Assembly: GCA_030950375.1 (NCBI GenBank)
Contig: JAUZRN010000023.1
Location: 1-61,727, forward strand
Reading direction: 5' to 3'
From: Rhodothermus sp.
GTDB lineage: Bacteria > Bacteroidota > Rhodothermia > Rhodothermales > Rhodothermaceae
Length of the DNA stretch: 61,727 nt
The position numbers and the translations under genes are program-made. The notes under the pieces were generated by a model. It was not told where the DNA came from and ran no database searches. It saw nothing but the letters and a program-made list of their open reading frames with translations. Below, piece by piece: positions 8,537-18,135 of this stretch; the first letter of the stretch is position 1, and each line of letters opens with the position of its first letter.

Positions 8537-10039
8537 ATGGAGACGCATCAGGTTAAGATAGAAGGGCCGGTACGCGTACGGTTTGCGCCCAGCCCGACTG
8601 GTTTTTTGCACATTGGAGGATTGCGAACGGCACTCTACAACTTCTTGCTGGCTCGCAAGTACGGGGGGCAGTTTGTGCTGCGTATCGAGGATACCGACCA
8701 GGAACGTTACGTACCAGGTGCCGAAGACGACATTATCGAATCGTTACACTGGGCCGGACTCCGCTACGATGAAGGGCCAGGTGTAGGGGGGCCGTATGGG
8801 CCGTATCGCCAATCGGAGCGTAAGGAGCTGTATCAACAATATGCGAGGCAGCTTGTGGAGGCCGGGCATGCCTACTACGCTTTTGATACCCCGGAAGAGC
8901 TGGAGGAAATGCGGCGGCGGCTTCAGAAAAGCGGTAATCCGTCGCCCAAGTATGATGCGATTACGCGTATGAGCATGCGCAATTCGCTGACGTTGCCCGC
9001 CGAAGAGGTGGAAAAGCTGTTGGCGCAGGGTGTGCCCTATGTGATTCGGCTCAAGGTGCCGCGCCGAGAGACAATCCGCTTTTATGACCTGATCCGCGGA
9101 TGGGTCTCTTTTGAGAGCTCCGAAATAGACGATCAGGTGCTCATCAAGTCGGATGGCATGCCCACTTACCACATGGCCAACGTGGTCGATGATCACTTAA
9201 TGGGCATTACGCACGTGATCCGAGGGGAGGAATGGCTTTCGTCGACGCCCAAGCATGTGTTGCTGTATCGCTACCTGGGCTGGAAGATGCCCCAGATGGC
9301 GCACCTGCCGTTGATTCTTAGTCCCAAAGGCGGTAAGCTCTCCAAGCGGAACGCCGAGGCGCTGGGAATTCCCGTGCTGGTGCGTCAGTATCGAGAACTG
9401 GGTTATGAGCCTGAAGCCCTTGTGAACTACCTGGCCTTTCTGGGATGGAATCCGGGCACCGAACAGGAAGTCTTCACGCTGGAGGAGCTGATCGAAGCGT
9501 TCTCATTGGATCGGGTTCGTCCCGCGGCCGTACAGTTCAGTCTGGATAAGCTGAAATGGTACAACCAGCAGTTTATCCGGCGCATGTCGGTCGAAGAACT
9601 GGCGCGCAAAGCCCTGCCTTATTTAAAGCGGCATGGCATCGAAGCCGACGAAGCCTATGTGCAGCGGGTGGCTGCCTTGATGCAGGAGCGTATTACGTTT
9701 GTCGAAGAGCTGGCGACGTTCTGTCGTTTCTTCTACGAGGATCCGAGCTCGTACGAAGAAAAAGGCGTGCAGAAGCGCTGGAAGGCAAACTCGGCCGAGC
9801 TGGTGCGGGCCTACGCTGATCGATTAGAGCAGTTGGCGACGTTTACGGCGGAAACGGCCGAGCAGGCGCTTCGGCAGCTGGCCGAGGAGCAAGGTGTAAA
9901 AGCAGCGGAGATCATTCACCCGACGCGACTGGCCATCAGCGGGCTATCGTTTGGGCCGAGTCTGTTTGAGATGATGGAAGTTATCGGGAAGGAGGCGTGT
10001 GTGCGGCGGCTCCGTCGGGCTGCTGAGGTGCTGGGGTGA
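8537..10039 (+). CDS. gltX: Glutamyl-tRNA synthetase
   Basis: GltX charges tRNA-Glu with glutamate in the cytoplasm. The 500-residue class I synthetase has the HIGH-type motif HIGG (residues 25-28) after [10 protein letters not shown], the IEDTD motif, and the KMSKS-type motif KLSKRN near residue 263. The open frame extends 61 codons upstream, but only the ATG at 8537 gives a family-like N-terminus, ending just before [11 protein letters not shown]. Its last 59 bases overlap the 3' end of the convergent rRNA/tRNA methyltransferase gene. Confidence 0.96.
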   Translation: METHQVKIEGPVRVRFAPSPTGFLHIGGLRTALYNFLLARKYGGQFVLRIEDTDQERYVPGAEDDIIESLHWAGLRYDEGPGVGGPYGPYRQSERKELYQQYARQLVEAGHAYYAFDTPEELEEMRRRLQKSGNPSPKYDAITRMSMRNSLTLPAEEVEKLLAQGVPYVIRLKVPRRETIRFYDLIRGWVSFESSEIDDQVLIKSDGMPTYHMANVVDDHLMGITHVIRGEEWLSSTPKHVLLYRYLGWKMPQMAHLPLILSPKGGKLSKRNAEALGIPVLVRQYRELGYEPEALVNYLAFLGWNPGTEQEVFTLEELIEAFSLDRVRPAAVQFSLDKLKWYNQQFIRRMSVEELARKALPYLKRHGIEADEAYVQRVAALMQERITFVEELATFCRFFYEDPSSYEEKGVQKRWKANSAELVRAYADRLEQLATFTAETAEQALRQLAEEQGVKAAEIIHPTRLAISGLSFGPSLFEMMEVIGKEACVRRLRRAAEVLG

Positions 10040-10583
10040 AGCGAGGATCCCCCTGCAACCGGCGATAATGGCGTACCAGGTCGAAGATGGCAATCCCGTA
10101 GGCCACGGCCACATTAAGCGATTGCTTGCTGCCAAACTGGGGAATCTCAAGGGCCAGATCGGCCCGTTCGATCAGCGAGGGTTGCACGCCGTAGAGTTCG
10201 TGTCCGACGATCAGCGCCAGCGGAAAGATGTGGTCTGGGAGCTGGTGGGTGTAGGTAGGGGTATCGGTCAGCTCCAGCACGGCGATCGTATAGCCAGCCG
10301 CGCGAAGAGTTTCGACCAGGGGCACGGGATCGGGCACGTATGCCCAAGGGACAGTTGCTTCGGCCCCCAGTGCCGTTTTGTGTAGCTGGCGATGGGCCGG
10401 CGTACCGGTGATACCGGTTAGATAGAGTTTCTCGATCCGAGCCGCATCGGACGTGCGGAAGATGGAACCCACGTTGTAGATTGAACGAATGTTGTCCAGG
10501 ACCACCGCGATTGGGTGGCGCGGCAGGCGACGAAGCGTTTCGGGATCCGGACGTGGGATTTCGTGGTGAGCCAGTTTGCGCAT
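9981..10583 (-). CDS. TrmH/SpoU-family RNA 2'-O-methyltransferase
   Basis: The protein transfers a methyl group from S-adenosylmethionine to a ribose in tRNA or rRNA. The three SPOUT knot motifs are clear: [17 protein letters not shown] (about residues 31-47), [12 protein letters not shown], and [23 protein letters not shown] close to residue 165. The C-terminal 25 residues are Pro/Ala-rich. The length (200 residues) fits a single-domain TrmH enzyme without an RNA-binding extension. The exact target nucleotide cannot be read from the sequence. The 3' end overlaps gltX on the opposite strand. Confidence 0.9.
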   Translation of the reverse strand: MRKLAHHEIPRPDPETLRRLPRHPIAVVLDNIRSIYNVGSIFRTSDAARIEKLYLTGITGTPAHRQLHKTALGAEATVPWAYVPDPVPLVETLRAAGYTIAVLELTDTPTYTHQLPDHIFPLALIVGHELYGVQPSLIERADLALEIPQFGSKQSLNVAVAYGIAIFDLVRHYRRLQGDPRFTPAPQQPDGAAAHTPPSR

Positions 10584-10639
10584 ACCATCGTCGCGGTTAA
10601 AGCGAAAAAAGAAAATTTAAGCCAGTGGTCTGAGGTTCC

Positions 10640-11326
10640 GTGATTATTGCCATTGATGGACCGGCGGGTGCCGGCAAAAGCACAACCGCGCGGTGTGTGG
10701 CCGAGCGATTGGGCTATCCGTATCTGGATACGGGCGCTATGTATCGGGCGCTGGCCCTGGCGCTGCTCCGGCAGGATCCCACGCTGCGTCAGGAACGGGT
10801 CCAGGAAGCCCTTGAGCGCACGCAGCTGCACGTTGTGTGGGACCGGGGTACGCTCCGTGTTTTTCTGGATGGCGAGGAGGTAACCGAGGCGATTCGTACT
10901 CCCGAGGTTAGCCAGGCGGCCAGTCGCATCAGTGCCTGGCCCCAGGTACGTGCGCGTTTGCTGGAAGAACAGCGACGCATCGGACGTGCCTGGGAGCAGC
11001 AGTATGGCGGGGTCGTGCTTGATGGCCGTGATATTGGCACGGTGGTCTTTCCAGAGGCCGAGGTGAAGATCTTTTTAGTGGCCGATCCAGAAGAACGGGC
11101 GCGGCGGCGCCAGCGCGAACTGGCTGCGCGGGGCCGGAAGGTACCGCTCCAGCAAGTGCTGGCCGAGATTCTGCAGCGCGACGCGCAGGATCAGCAGCGA
11201 GCTGTGGCCCCTCTTCGCAAAGCTGAAGATGCCATCGAACTCGACACAACTTCGCTGAGTATTGACGAACAAGTACAGCGCGTGTACGAGCTGGTTCGGG
11301 AACGCCAGCGTCGTTTGCACGTTTAG
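10640..11326 (+). CDS. cmk: Cytidylate kinase
   Basis: Cmk phosphorylates CMP and dCMP to the diphosphates. The start is GTG at 10640, which gives the standard N-terminus MIIAIDGPAGAGKST with the P-loop at residues 7-15. LDTGAMYRALAL (substrate lid), DGRDIGTVVFP and the Arg-rich ERARRRQREL segment are characteristic, and the length (228) is normal. It directly precedes rpsA, the classic cmk-rpsA order, but here 197 bases of structured leader separate them. Confidence 0.95.
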   Translation: MIIAIDGPAGAGKSTTARCVAERLGYPYLDTGAMYRALALALLRQDPTLRQERVQEALERTQLHVVWDRGTLRVFLDGEEVTEAIRTPEVSQAASRISAWPQVRARLLEEQRRIGRAWEQQYGGVVLDGRDIGTVVFPEAEVKIFLVADPEERARRRQRELAARGRKVPLQQVLAEILQRDAQDQQRAVAPLRKAEDAIELDTTSLSIDEQVQRVYELVRERQRRLHV

Positions 11327-11352
11327 CGGCAACGCTTGCAGGCAGACGAAGA

Positions 11353-11448
11353 CCGGAGCGCGGGCCTCCGGTTTGGCGTGCGAGGCCCGCATGTTCGTAA
11401 CAGGCTGTAAACTGGCCCGTCCGGTGTGGCTGGAGAAGCCCGGACGGG
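11353..11448 (+). promoter_or_regulatory. Structured leader of rpsA with competing hairpins
   Basis: Hairpin A pairs CCGGAG (11353-11358) with CTCCGG (11366-11371). Hairpin B pairs GCGGGCCTC (11360-11368) with GAGGCCCGC (11382-11390) and shares bases with A, so both cannot form together. Hairpin C pairs CCCGTCCGG (11416-11424) with CCGGACGGG (11440-11448). S1 is known in other bacteria to control its own translation, so this leader may be the control site. That role is inference. Confidence 0.5.
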
Positions 11449-11523
11449 TACACCAAACGAGGGACAGAAGGTGGGGCTCGCTTCTCCACGTGTGCCCGAG
11501 TTCTGCCTTCGGAAAAAAAGTCT

Positions 11524-13713
11524 ATGACAGACGAACAGAAACAGCAACAGCAACAGCTAACCCCGTCCTCTGAAATGTCAGAGACGCCAGAAAAATCTCA
11601 CGAGGAAGTACAGCAACCCGAATCGGAAACGGCTACATCGCCTGAACCCGCGCAGCCCGAGCACGACGAAGCGTCAGCGAACGAAACCGAGTCGGAGACT
11701 GCTGAGGCTCCAGAGACTGCTGAGCTGGAAACAACGCCGGTAGCCGAGCCCGTTGCTGAAACGTCGACTCCGCAAAGCCAACCGGTGCTGGGCTTCAAGG
11801 GAGAGATCACCGGGCCGGTGGTGAAGCTGGAGGATCTTGAACGGCAGCAGGAAACGCGTGAGATTGATCCTTTCCATGAGCAACTGCTTCAGCAGATCGA
11901 GCAGAGCTTTACCACGGTTCATGAAGGTGAGATTGTTACCGGTCGGATTCTGGCCGTTGGCGAGAAGGAGGTGCTGATCGATATTGGCTTTAAGAGCTCG
12001 GGCATCATTCCTCGTAACGAGTTTGGTGATACCGAGATTAAAGAGGGGGACGAAGTCGAGGTTTTTATCGAGAAGCTGGAGGATGCCCAGGGCCAGCTGG
12101 TGCTGTCGAAAACCAAGGCCGATCGTCTCCGCCGTTGGCAGCGTGTAGAGGACGCCTACTACAACGAGAAAGTCATCGAAGGCACAATCGTACGCCGTGT
12201 CAAGGGCGGAATGATTGCCGAGATCTTCGATGGCCTGGAGGCCTTTCTGCCGGGCTCGCAGATCGATGTGCGCCCCGTGCGCGACTTTGATGCCTACATT
12301 GGCAAGCGCATGGAGTTCAAGATCGTCAAGATCAATCCGGCCAACGAAAACGTAGTGGTCTCGCACCGCGCGCTCCTGGAGAAGGAGCTCCAGAAGCAGC
12401 GCGAAGAGATTCTTTCGAAAATGGAGCCCGGTCAGGTGCTCGAAGGCACCGTCAAAAACATCACAGACTTTGGTGTTTTTATCGATCTGGGTGGCGTCGA
12501 TGGCCTGCTGCACATTACGGATCTTTCATGGGGGCGCGTCTCGCATCCATCCGAGCTGGTGCAGATGGGCCAGAAGCTGAACGTTGTGGTGCTGGACTAC
12601 GACAAAGAGCGCCAGCGTATTTCGCTGGGTCTGAAGCAGCTTCAGCCCCATCCCTGGGAGAACATCGACGAGAAGTACAAGGAAGGCGATGTGGTTGAGG
12701 GTAAAGTGGTTTCCATTACCGACTACGGCGCTTTTGTCGAGCTGGAAAAAGGAATCGAGGGATTGGTGCACATCTCTGAGATGAGCTGGACCGACCATAT
12801 CAAACATCCAAGCCAGAAGGTTTCGCTGGGCCAGCTCGTCAAGGTGAAGATTCTGCACATTGATCGCGAGGGGCGGAAGATCTCGCTCGGCATGAAGCAG
12901 CTGGAGCCCAATCCATGGGAAGGGCTTTCCGAGCGTTATCCGCCGGGCACGGTGCTGCGAGGTAAGGTGCGCAAGATTACCAACTTCGGCGTCTTTGTAG
13001 AGATCGAGCCGGGCATCGATGGCCTGGTGCATATCAGCGACCTGTCGTGGACGCGCCGCATCCAGCATCCGACCGAGGTGGTTAAGGAAGGCGAGGAGCT
13101 GGATGTGGTGGTCCTGGAGATTGACGAGGAAAACCGACGTATTTCGCTGGGCCACAAGCAGGTGCAGACGAATCCGTGGAACGACTTTGCCACGGTTTAT
13201 GCCGAGGGGACCGATCATAAGGCCAAAGTGGTCCGTATCGAGGAAAACGGGCTGGTGGTCGAGCTCCCGTTGGGCGTGGAAGCCTTTGTGCCGGCGGGCG
13301 AACTCAAACACGGCAAGAACTTTCAGGAGTTCTATCAGGTGGAGGATGAGCTGGAATTGCGCGTGATTCGCTTCAGCGCGGCTGATCGGGAGATTGTGCT
13401 GAGTGAGGTGGCCAAAGAGCGGGCTGAAGAAGAGGCGAGGCGTGCCGAGGAGGAGCGGCGTCGCCGTGAGGAGCGCAAACAGCAAGAAAAGGCTGTGCGG
13501 GAGTACCAGCGCAAGGCCGTTACTGGCCCCACAACCCTGGGTGAACTTAGCGGTCTGGAAGACCTGAAGGCGCAGCTTGAGGCTGCTGAGAAGGCGGCGC
13601 AGGAAGCGGAGCAGGAGGCTGTGGCAGCGGACCCATCGTCGGCCGAAGCCCCGTCTGCGTCTGACGAAGAAGCTAACCCATCGGACGAGACGTCCACGGA
13701 TAAGGAGAACTGA
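11524..13713 (+). CDS. rpsA: Ribosomal protein S1
   Basis: S1 binds mRNA on the small ribosomal subunit and helps start translation where Shine-Dalgarno sites are weak. The 729-residue protein has an acidic, Gln/Glu/Pro-rich N-terminal extension of about 95 residues, then six S1 repeats beginning near residues 134, 219, 303, 390, 477 and 563 (for example GVFIDLGGVDGLLHITDLSWGR and the repeated GAFVELEKGIEGLVHISEMSW type). A charged coiled-coil segment and an acidic tail end the protein. Both extensions make it longer than E. coli S1 (557). A strong terminator follows. Confidence 0.96.
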   Translation: MTDEQKQQQQQLTPSSEMSETPEKSHEEVQQPESETATSPEPAQPEHDEASANETESETAEAPETAELETTPVAEPVAETSTPQSQPVLGFKGEITGPVVKLEDLERQQETREIDPFHEQLLQQIEQSFTTVHEGEIVTGRILAVGEKEVLIDIGFKSSGIIPRNEFGDTEIKEGDEVEVFIEKLEDAQGQLVLSKTKADRLRRWQRVEDAYYNEKVIEGTIVRRVKGGMIAEIFDGLEAFLPGSQIDVRPVRDFDAYIGKRMEFKIVKINPANENVVVSHRALLEKELQKQREEILSKMEPGQVLEGTVKNITDFGVFIDLGGVDGLLHITDLSWGRVSHPSELVQMGQKLNVVVLDYDKERQRISLGLKQLQPHPWENIDEKYKEGDVVEGKVVSITDYGAFVELEKGIEGLVHISEMSWTDHIKHPSQKVSLGQLVKVKILHIDREGRKISLGMKQLEPNPWEGLSERYPPGTVLRGKVRKITNFGVFVEIEPGIDGLVHISDLSWTRRIQHPTEVVKEGEELDVVVLEIDEENRRISLGHKQVQTNPWNDFATVYAEGTDHKAKVVRIEENGLVVELPLGVEAFVPAGELKHGKNFQEFYQVEDELELRVIRFSAADREIVLSEVAKERAEEEARRAEEERRRREERKQQEKAVREYQRKAVTGPTTLGELSGLEDLKAQLEAAEKAAQEAEQEAVAADPSSAEAPSASDEEANPSDETSTDKEN

Positions 13714-13741
13714 CCCCTGCGTCCAAGGCGTAAATAAATCG

Positions 13742-13777
13742 ACAGGGCGGCAACCTGTGCGTTGTCGCCCTGTTTTA
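13742..13777 (+). terminator. Intrinsic terminator after rpsA
   Basis: ACAGGGCGGCAAC (13742-13754) pairs with GTTGTCGCCCTGT (13761-13773), with one G-U pair, and is followed by TTTTATT. This is a strong Rho-independent terminator. Confidence 0.9.
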
Positions 13778-13809
13778 TTGAGTTGGATCACTGCGATACA
13801 TATACCACG

Positions 13810-14733
13810 ATGGCTTCGAAAAAAGACATAGAAAAGGCAACGGCGCTTTCGGGTGAAGCAGCTGCAGCGAACGTGCAGGCCGGAACGCCTGTATATCAGG
13901 ACGATACGCATCGCTTTCCTGATTGGAAAGGGGTCAGTGTCAAGCAAATCGAGCTGGATCGGGTACTGCTGGGACGTACCGAGGGGCGGGTGCATACGCT
14001 CCTGTCGCACCTGCTGGTCGATCACACGCTGCACCACTACTTGAGCTATGCCAATGCCGTATCGGTAAGGCGGCTGGGGTATAACGATCACGGGCCGGTT
14101 CATGCCCGGATCGTCACCTATAATGCGCTGAAGATCCTGCGTCTGCTACATGAGGGGGGCATTCGCCCTTCGCTTGAGGCGGAGGAAGTAGGAACCTATG
14201 AGGATGCGCAGGTGGCCGTGGCACTGGCTGCTTTTCTACATGACGCTGGTATGGGCGTTACCCGTGAGGGGCATGAGCAGTGGGCCCTGACACTGGTCGA
14301 TCCGTTCATCCAGCATTATCTGGCGCTGGTCTATGCAGAGGGCGATCCCATGATTGCCGTGCTACGGGCGCTGGTGCACGAATGCATTGTGGGGCATATG
14401 GGCAACGTGCGAATTCATTCGATTGAGGCCGGCGTAGTGCTGGTGGCTGATGGAACCGACATGACACATGGCCGCTCACGCATTCCCCAGATGATTAACC
14501 GCGATCCCATGATCGGCGACATCCACCGCTACTCGGCCAGTGCCATCACGCGCGTACACATCGGTCCCGGTGAGCGCAAGCCAGTCCGCATCGCTGCTTA
14601 CATGGAACATGTAACCGGACTGTTCCAGGTCGAAGAAGTCCTGATGCATAAAGTGAAGGCGTCGACAATCATGCAACATCTGGAAATCTGTGCCTATGTG
14701 GGCAACGATCCCCCGCGTTTCTACCTGCGCTGA
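13810..14733 (+). CDS. HD-domain metal-dependent phosphohydrolase
   Basis: The 307-residue protein carries an HD domain: LVDHTLHHYL and HARIVTYNALKILRL lead to the metal-binding HDAG (in FLHDAGMGVTREGHEQW), and a later His/Asp pair occurs around VLVADGTDMTHGRSRIP. Such domains hydrolyse phosphoesters, often nucleotides, but the substrate cannot be told. I start at ATG 13810 because the longer frame begins inside the rpsA terminator. The C-terminal 90 residues are less conserved. The gene stands between rpsA and trpB2 with no clear operon partner. Confidence 0.85.
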   Translation: MASKKDIEKATALSGEAAAANVQAGTPVYQDDTHRFPDWKGVSVKQIELDRVLLGRTEGRVHTLLSHLLVDHTLHHYLSYANAVSVRRLGYNDHGPVHARIVTYNALKILRLLHEGGIRPSLEAEEVGTYEDAQVAVALAAFLHDAGMGVTREGHEQWALTLVDPFIQHYLALVYAEGDPMIAVLRALVHECIVGHMGNVRIHSIEAGVVLVADGTDMTHGRSRIPQMINRDPMIGDIHRYSASAITRVHIGPGERKPVRIAAYMEHVTGLFQVEEVLMHKVKASTIMQHLEICAYVGNDPPRFYLR

Positions 14734-14807
14734 ATCTGCTTGAGTAAGCGGCCTGCACCTGCTATCTTCCAGCAGTTTTCCGTTTCCGTAAGTCACCATC
14801 AGGGGTT

Positions 14808-16181
14808 ATGGCTGCGTCAATCAAAATCCTGCTTCCGGAGTCAGAGCTGCCCACGCACTGGTATAATCTGAACGCTGATCTAAAGGCGTTAGGCGTCACC
14901 TTGCCGCCTGTGTTGCATCCTGGTACGAAGCAACCCATAAGCCCATCAGATCTGGCCGCGCTATTTCCTGAAGCGCTCATTGCCCAGGAGGTGAGCACGG
15001 AGCGCTACATTGCGATTCCCGAACCCGTGCGCGACGTTTACCGGCTCTGGCGGCCTACCCCTCTGTTTCGGGCCCGGCGGTGGGAGCAGGCGCTCGATAC
15101 CCCTGCCCGCATTTACTATAAGTACGAAGGCGTCAGTCCTACAGGCAGCCATAAGCCCAATACGGCTGTGCCGCAAGCTTACTACAATGCTCGGGAAGGT
15201 GTCCGACGCATCACGACAGAAACCGGCGCCGGCCAATGGGGGAGTGCGCTGAGCTTTGCCTGCCAGGTGTTTGGCCTGGATTGCAAGATATACATGGTGC
15301 GGGTGAGCTATGAACAGAAGCCTTATCGCCGGGTGCTTATGCAGGCATGGGGGGCCACTGTAGTGGCAAGTCCGAGCCCCGAGACAGAAGCCGGTCGGCG
15401 TGTACTGGCTGCGGATCCCGACAGTACCGGTAGTCTGGGTATTGCGATCAGTGAGGCCGTCGAGGAAGCCGCTACACGCGACGGCACGAAATATGCGCTG
15501 GGGAGCGTACTCAACCATGTGCTACTTCATCAGACCGTCATCGGACAGGAAGTCCTCCGTCAATTGGAGTTGGCCGGAGCCGATTGGCCTGATGTTATCG
15601 TAGGGTGCGTGGGCGGTGGTAGCAACTTCGCCGGATTTGCTTTTCCATTCCTGGCTGAGCGGGTGCGTTCCGGACGCACGACGCGTATTGTGGCTATCGA
15701 GCCGGCAGCTGCCCCGTCGCTTACGCGCGGCGTTTACGCCTATGACTTTGGTGACACGGCTCAGCTGACGCCCCTGGTAAAGATGTATACGCTCGGGCAC
15801 GACTTTATTCCAGCCCCTATTCATGCAGGCGGACTGCGCTATCATGGCATGAGTCCGCAGGTAAGCGCACTGTATGCAGCCGGTCTGATTGAGGCGAAGA
15901 GCGTACCCCAGAATTCAATGTTCGCCGCAGCGCTGAGCTTTGCGCGCAGCGAAGGGATTGTCCCGGCTCCAGAGGCTGGCCATGCCGTCTGGGGCGCCAT
16001 GCAGGAAGCGCTGGCAGCGCGCGAAGCCGGCGAGGCGCGCACGATCGTGTTTAATCTCTGCGGTCACGGACACTTCGACCTGAGTGCCTACGAAGCTTAT
16101 CTGGCCGGCCAGCTCGAAGACTTTGAATACCCGGAGGAGGCGGTACGCCACAGTCTGAAGACGCTGCCACAGATCGACTGA
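14808..16181 (+). CDS. trpB2: Tryptophan synthase beta chain, TrpB2 type
   Basis: This pyridoxal-phosphate enzyme condenses indole with serine (or phosphoserine) to tryptophan. The PLP lysine is Lys116 in GSHKPNTA. The phosphate-binding loop is [16 protein letters not shown], and [15 protein letters not shown] carries the catalytic Glu. The 457-residue length and the N-terminal extension that begins with HWYNLNADL mark the TrpB2 group, common in thermophiles and archaea, which usually acts without TrpA. No other trp gene is nearby. The ZIP transporter gene starts 13 bases downstream. Confidence 0.93.
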   Translation: MAASIKILLPESELPTHWYNLNADLKALGVTLPPVLHPGTKQPISPSDLAALFPEALIAQEVSTERYIAIPEPVRDVYRLWRPTPLFRARRWEQALDTPARIYYKYEGVSPTGSHKPNTAVPQAYYNAREGVRRITTETGAGQWGSALSFACQVFGLDCKIYMVRVSYEQKPYRRVLMQAWGATVVASPSPETEAGRRVLAADPDSTGSLGIAISEAVEEAATRDGTKYALGSVLNHVLLHQTVIGQEVLRQLELAGADWPDVIVGCVGGGSNFAGFAFPFLAERVRSGRTTRIVAIEPAAAPSLTRGVYAYDFGDTAQLTPLVKMYTLGHDFIPAPIHAGGLRYHGMSPQVSALYAAGLIEAKSVPQNSMFAAALSFARSEGIVPAPEAGHAVWGAMQEALAAREAGEARTIVFNLCGHGHFDLSAYEAYLAGQLEDFEYPEEAVRHSLKTLPQID

Positions 16182-16193
16182 AATATAACACGC

Positions 16194-16970
16194 ATGGAAG
16201 CCATCATCGAGGCGCTGGACGGACATCCCGTCTGGCTGGGGTTTGTGGGCGGTCTGGTTATCGCTGCGCTGAACATGGGGGGCGCTTTGTTGCTGCTGTT
16301 CTGGCCCCGTCCGTCGCCGCGCTTTCTGGATGCGGCACTGGGCTTTGCGGCCGGGGTGATGCTGACGGCCAGCTTTACCAGTCTGATCCTGCCAGGTATC
16401 GAGTATGGGGGATTGCTGCCGGTGCTGGGCGGGCTTATGCTGGGAGCGCTTGTGATGGACGCTGGCGATCGCTGGCTGCCTCACGAACACTTTATCAAAG
16501 GGCATGAAGGTCCCGACGTGCACCGTCTCCGCCGCGTATGGCTGTTTATCATCGCGATTACGTTGCACAACATGCCTGAAGGGTTGGCGGTGGGGGTCAG
16601 TTTTGGAAGTGGTCATTATCGCGAGGCCGTTCAACTTATGCTGGCCATTGGGATCCAGAACATTCCCGAGGGGCTGTCCGTGGCTGTTTCTTCGCTCAGT
16701 GCCGGACTGGGGGCCCGATTTTATGCAAGTATGGTTGGTGTGCGCTCAGGACTGGTGGAGATTCCGGCTGCCGTGCTGGGGGCTGCCCTGGTACATTATA
16801 TGATGGTGCTTTTGCCCTGGGCGATGGGGTTTGCCGCCGGTGCGATGCTTTACGTCATCAGTCATGAGATTCTGCCAGAAACGCACCGTATGGGGCATGA
16901 GCGGCTGGCTACACTGGGGACCATACTGGGCATTATCGTTATGCTCACGCTTGACGTGGCCCTGGGTTGA
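16194..16970 (+). CDS. ZIP-family divalent metal transporter
   Basis: This is an inner-membrane transporter that brings zinc or other divalent cations into the cytoplasm. About eight hydrophobic segments are visible in 258 residues. The two metal-site helices carry HNMPEGLAVGVSFG and NIPEGLSVAVSSL, the signature of the ZupT/GufA group. A cytoplasmic loop near residues 85-115 has several histidines and acidic residues. It lies 13 bases after trpB2 and is probably co-transcribed with it. Confidence 0.92.
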   Translation: MEAIIEALDGHPVWLGFVGGLVIAALNMGGALLLLFWPRPSPRFLDAALGFAAGVMLTASFTSLILPGIEYGGLLPVLGGLMLGALVMDAGDRWLPHEHFIKGHEGPDVHRLRRVWLFIIAITLHNMPEGLAVGVSFGSGHYREAVQLMLAIGIQNIPEGLSVAVSSLSAGLGARFYASMVGVRSGLVEIPAAVLGAALVHYMMVLLPWAMGFAAGAMLYVISHEILPETHRMGHERLATLGTILGIIVMLTLDVALG

Positions 16971-16976
16971 AAAGCA

Positions 16977-17003
16977 AACGCCGGCGCGTTGCGCGCCGGC
17001 GTT
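16977..17003 (-). terminator. Strong hairpin terminator between converging zip and hsp20 genes
   Basis: AACGCCGGCGCG and CGCGCCGGCGTT form a perfect 12-bp stem with a 3-base loop. Read on the minus strand it is followed by TGCTTTTC, so it best serves hsp20. It can also stop the zip transcript on the plus strand. Confidence 0.85.
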
Positions 17004-17028
17004 CACGCCTTGGAAAACATGGAAGCGA

Positions 17029-17457
17029 TTACTCCACAGTGATCTTGCGCGGCTGGTGCGCAGCCAGCTTCGGGATCCGGATGGTAAGGACGCCATCCCG
17101 CATTTCTGCCTTAATGCCAGCCGGATCAATGGTTTGTGGCAGGGTAAAGCTGCGGAAGAAGCGCCCATGTGGACGTTCCACATGCCGCACCGTTTCCTGA
17201 TCACTATCGTACTCAGCCTTCCGCTCACCTGAAACCGTCAGTACCCCCTCATTAAACTGGAGGTCCAGGCTTTCTTTGGACACGCCCGGTAGATCCATAC
17301 GGATCAGGTAGGCTTCGGCCGTTTCCGACAGGTCCGCGCGAGGAGTCCAGCCGGCCGGTGCTTCGGTCGCTTCAGCACCCTGCAGAAACTCGTTAAACAG
17401 CCGGTTCATCTCGCGCTGCAGCGTTGTGAAACCCGGGAAATAAATACGCTCAGCCAT
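17029..17457 (-). CDS. Hsp20 / alpha-crystallin small heat-shock protein
   Basis: This is an ATP-independent holdase that keeps unfolding proteins soluble during heat stress. In 142 residues there is a short N-terminal helical part (LQREMNRLFNEFL), the alpha-crystallin beta-sandwich from about residue 42 (ADLSETAEAYLIRMDLPGV), the A-x-x-x-G-V-L signature (AEMRDGVLTIRIPK) and a short C-terminal tail lacking an obvious I-x-I motif. It is divergent from the DUF5335 gene across a 230-base regulatory gap. Confidence 0.95.
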   Translation of the reverse strand: MAERIYFPGFTTLQREMNRLFNEFLQGAEATEAPAGWTPRADLSETAEAYLIRMDLPGVSKESLDLQFNEGVLTVSGERKAEYDSDQETVRHVERPHGRFFRSFTLPQTIDPAGIKAEMRDGVLTIRIPKLAAHQPRKITVE

Positions 17458-17636
17458 GGCTTTTACGGGTTGGTTGGAGTATGCTTTGTTTTAGAGCGAC
17501 AGGCTGTCGTGCCTGCGTTCGTTTGCAGTACGGCGGGAAAACCGTGCCGGGTGCCAGAATGAACGAAAAGGATGCACGGAATGTCGCTTCTGACAGCATG
17601 GCCTGGGACTTGCAAAAGACGACAGGTGGTTAGAAG

Positions 17637-17655
17637 GCCTGTCACTTCGACAGGC
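17637..17655. promoter_or_regulatory. Inverted repeat in the hsp20/DUF5335 divergent promoter region
   Basis: GCCTGTC and GACAGGC form a perfect 7-bp inverted repeat with a 5-base spacer, 32 bases before the DUF5335 start. It could be a repressor site or an RNA hairpin in the 5' leader. It is not the CIRCE consensus. Confidence 0.35.
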
Positions 17656-17687
17656 AAGCATTCGTTCACAAAACCAGCGCAGGTACC

Positions 17688-18044
17688 ATGGCCGTAACAA
17701 AACAGCTTCCGCAAGAACAGTGGCAGGAATACTTTGACAACTTTACCCGAACGTTTCTGGAAGATCTGAATCCAGAAGCTGCAGTTGTGGAGGTGCTCGA
17801 TCCCCGGCTGGGTGATCAGTTCGAATCGGACTATGCCCGTGTTATCGGAATCAGCTATGATCCTAAAGATAATGTCTTTGAGGTAGCGCTGGAGGGCGTG
17901 GATCATCTCGTATACCGTCCCCGAGAGATCTGGGTTGTAGAGGAAGACGATGGATTTGTAAGTACCATTGAAGTGGTGCGCGGGGATGGCACGAAGGAAA
18001 TCATTCGGTTGCAGCATGTTGGATTGCAGCGGGCGCAGCAATAA
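17688..18044 (+). CDS. DUF5335-family protein
   Basis: This is a 118-residue soluble protein. The pattern PQEQWQEYFDNFTR, VVEVLDPRLGDQFESDYARVIGISYDPKDNVFEVAL and a C-terminal IEVVRGDGTKEIIRL fits the DUF5335 family, a small beta-rich domain of unknown function. Members are often found next to Hsp20 genes in thermophiles, as here, which suggests but does not prove a stress role. There is no signal peptide, membrane segment or catalytic motif. Confidence 0.75.
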   Translation: MAVTKQLPQEQWQEYFDNFTRTFLEDLNPEAAVVEVLDPRLGDQFESDYARVIGISYDPKDNVFEVALEGVDHLVYRPREIWVVEEDDGFVSTIEVVRGDGTKEIIRLQHVGLQRAQQ

Positions 18045-18045
18045 G

Positions 18046-18065
18046 AAAATCTTATCATAGATTTT
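18046..18065 (+). terminator. Weak A/T-rich hairpin after the DUF5335 gene
   Basis: AAAATCT-TATCAT-AGATTTT is a perfect 7-bp stem ending in four T residues directly downstream of the stop codon. The stem is weak and may not terminate efficiently at high temperature. Confidence 0.4.
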
Positions 18066-18135
18066 ACGAAAATGGGTCGGTGAGGTACCAGCGTCGAGCG
18101 GAGAAGTGTACCGTTAACGAATCAAAGCCAATACG

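Noticed and set aside
12526-14103. A 525-codon minus-strand frame opposite rpsA
   Set aside because: It is antisense to the S1 repeats and arises from their codon bias; no protein motif is present.
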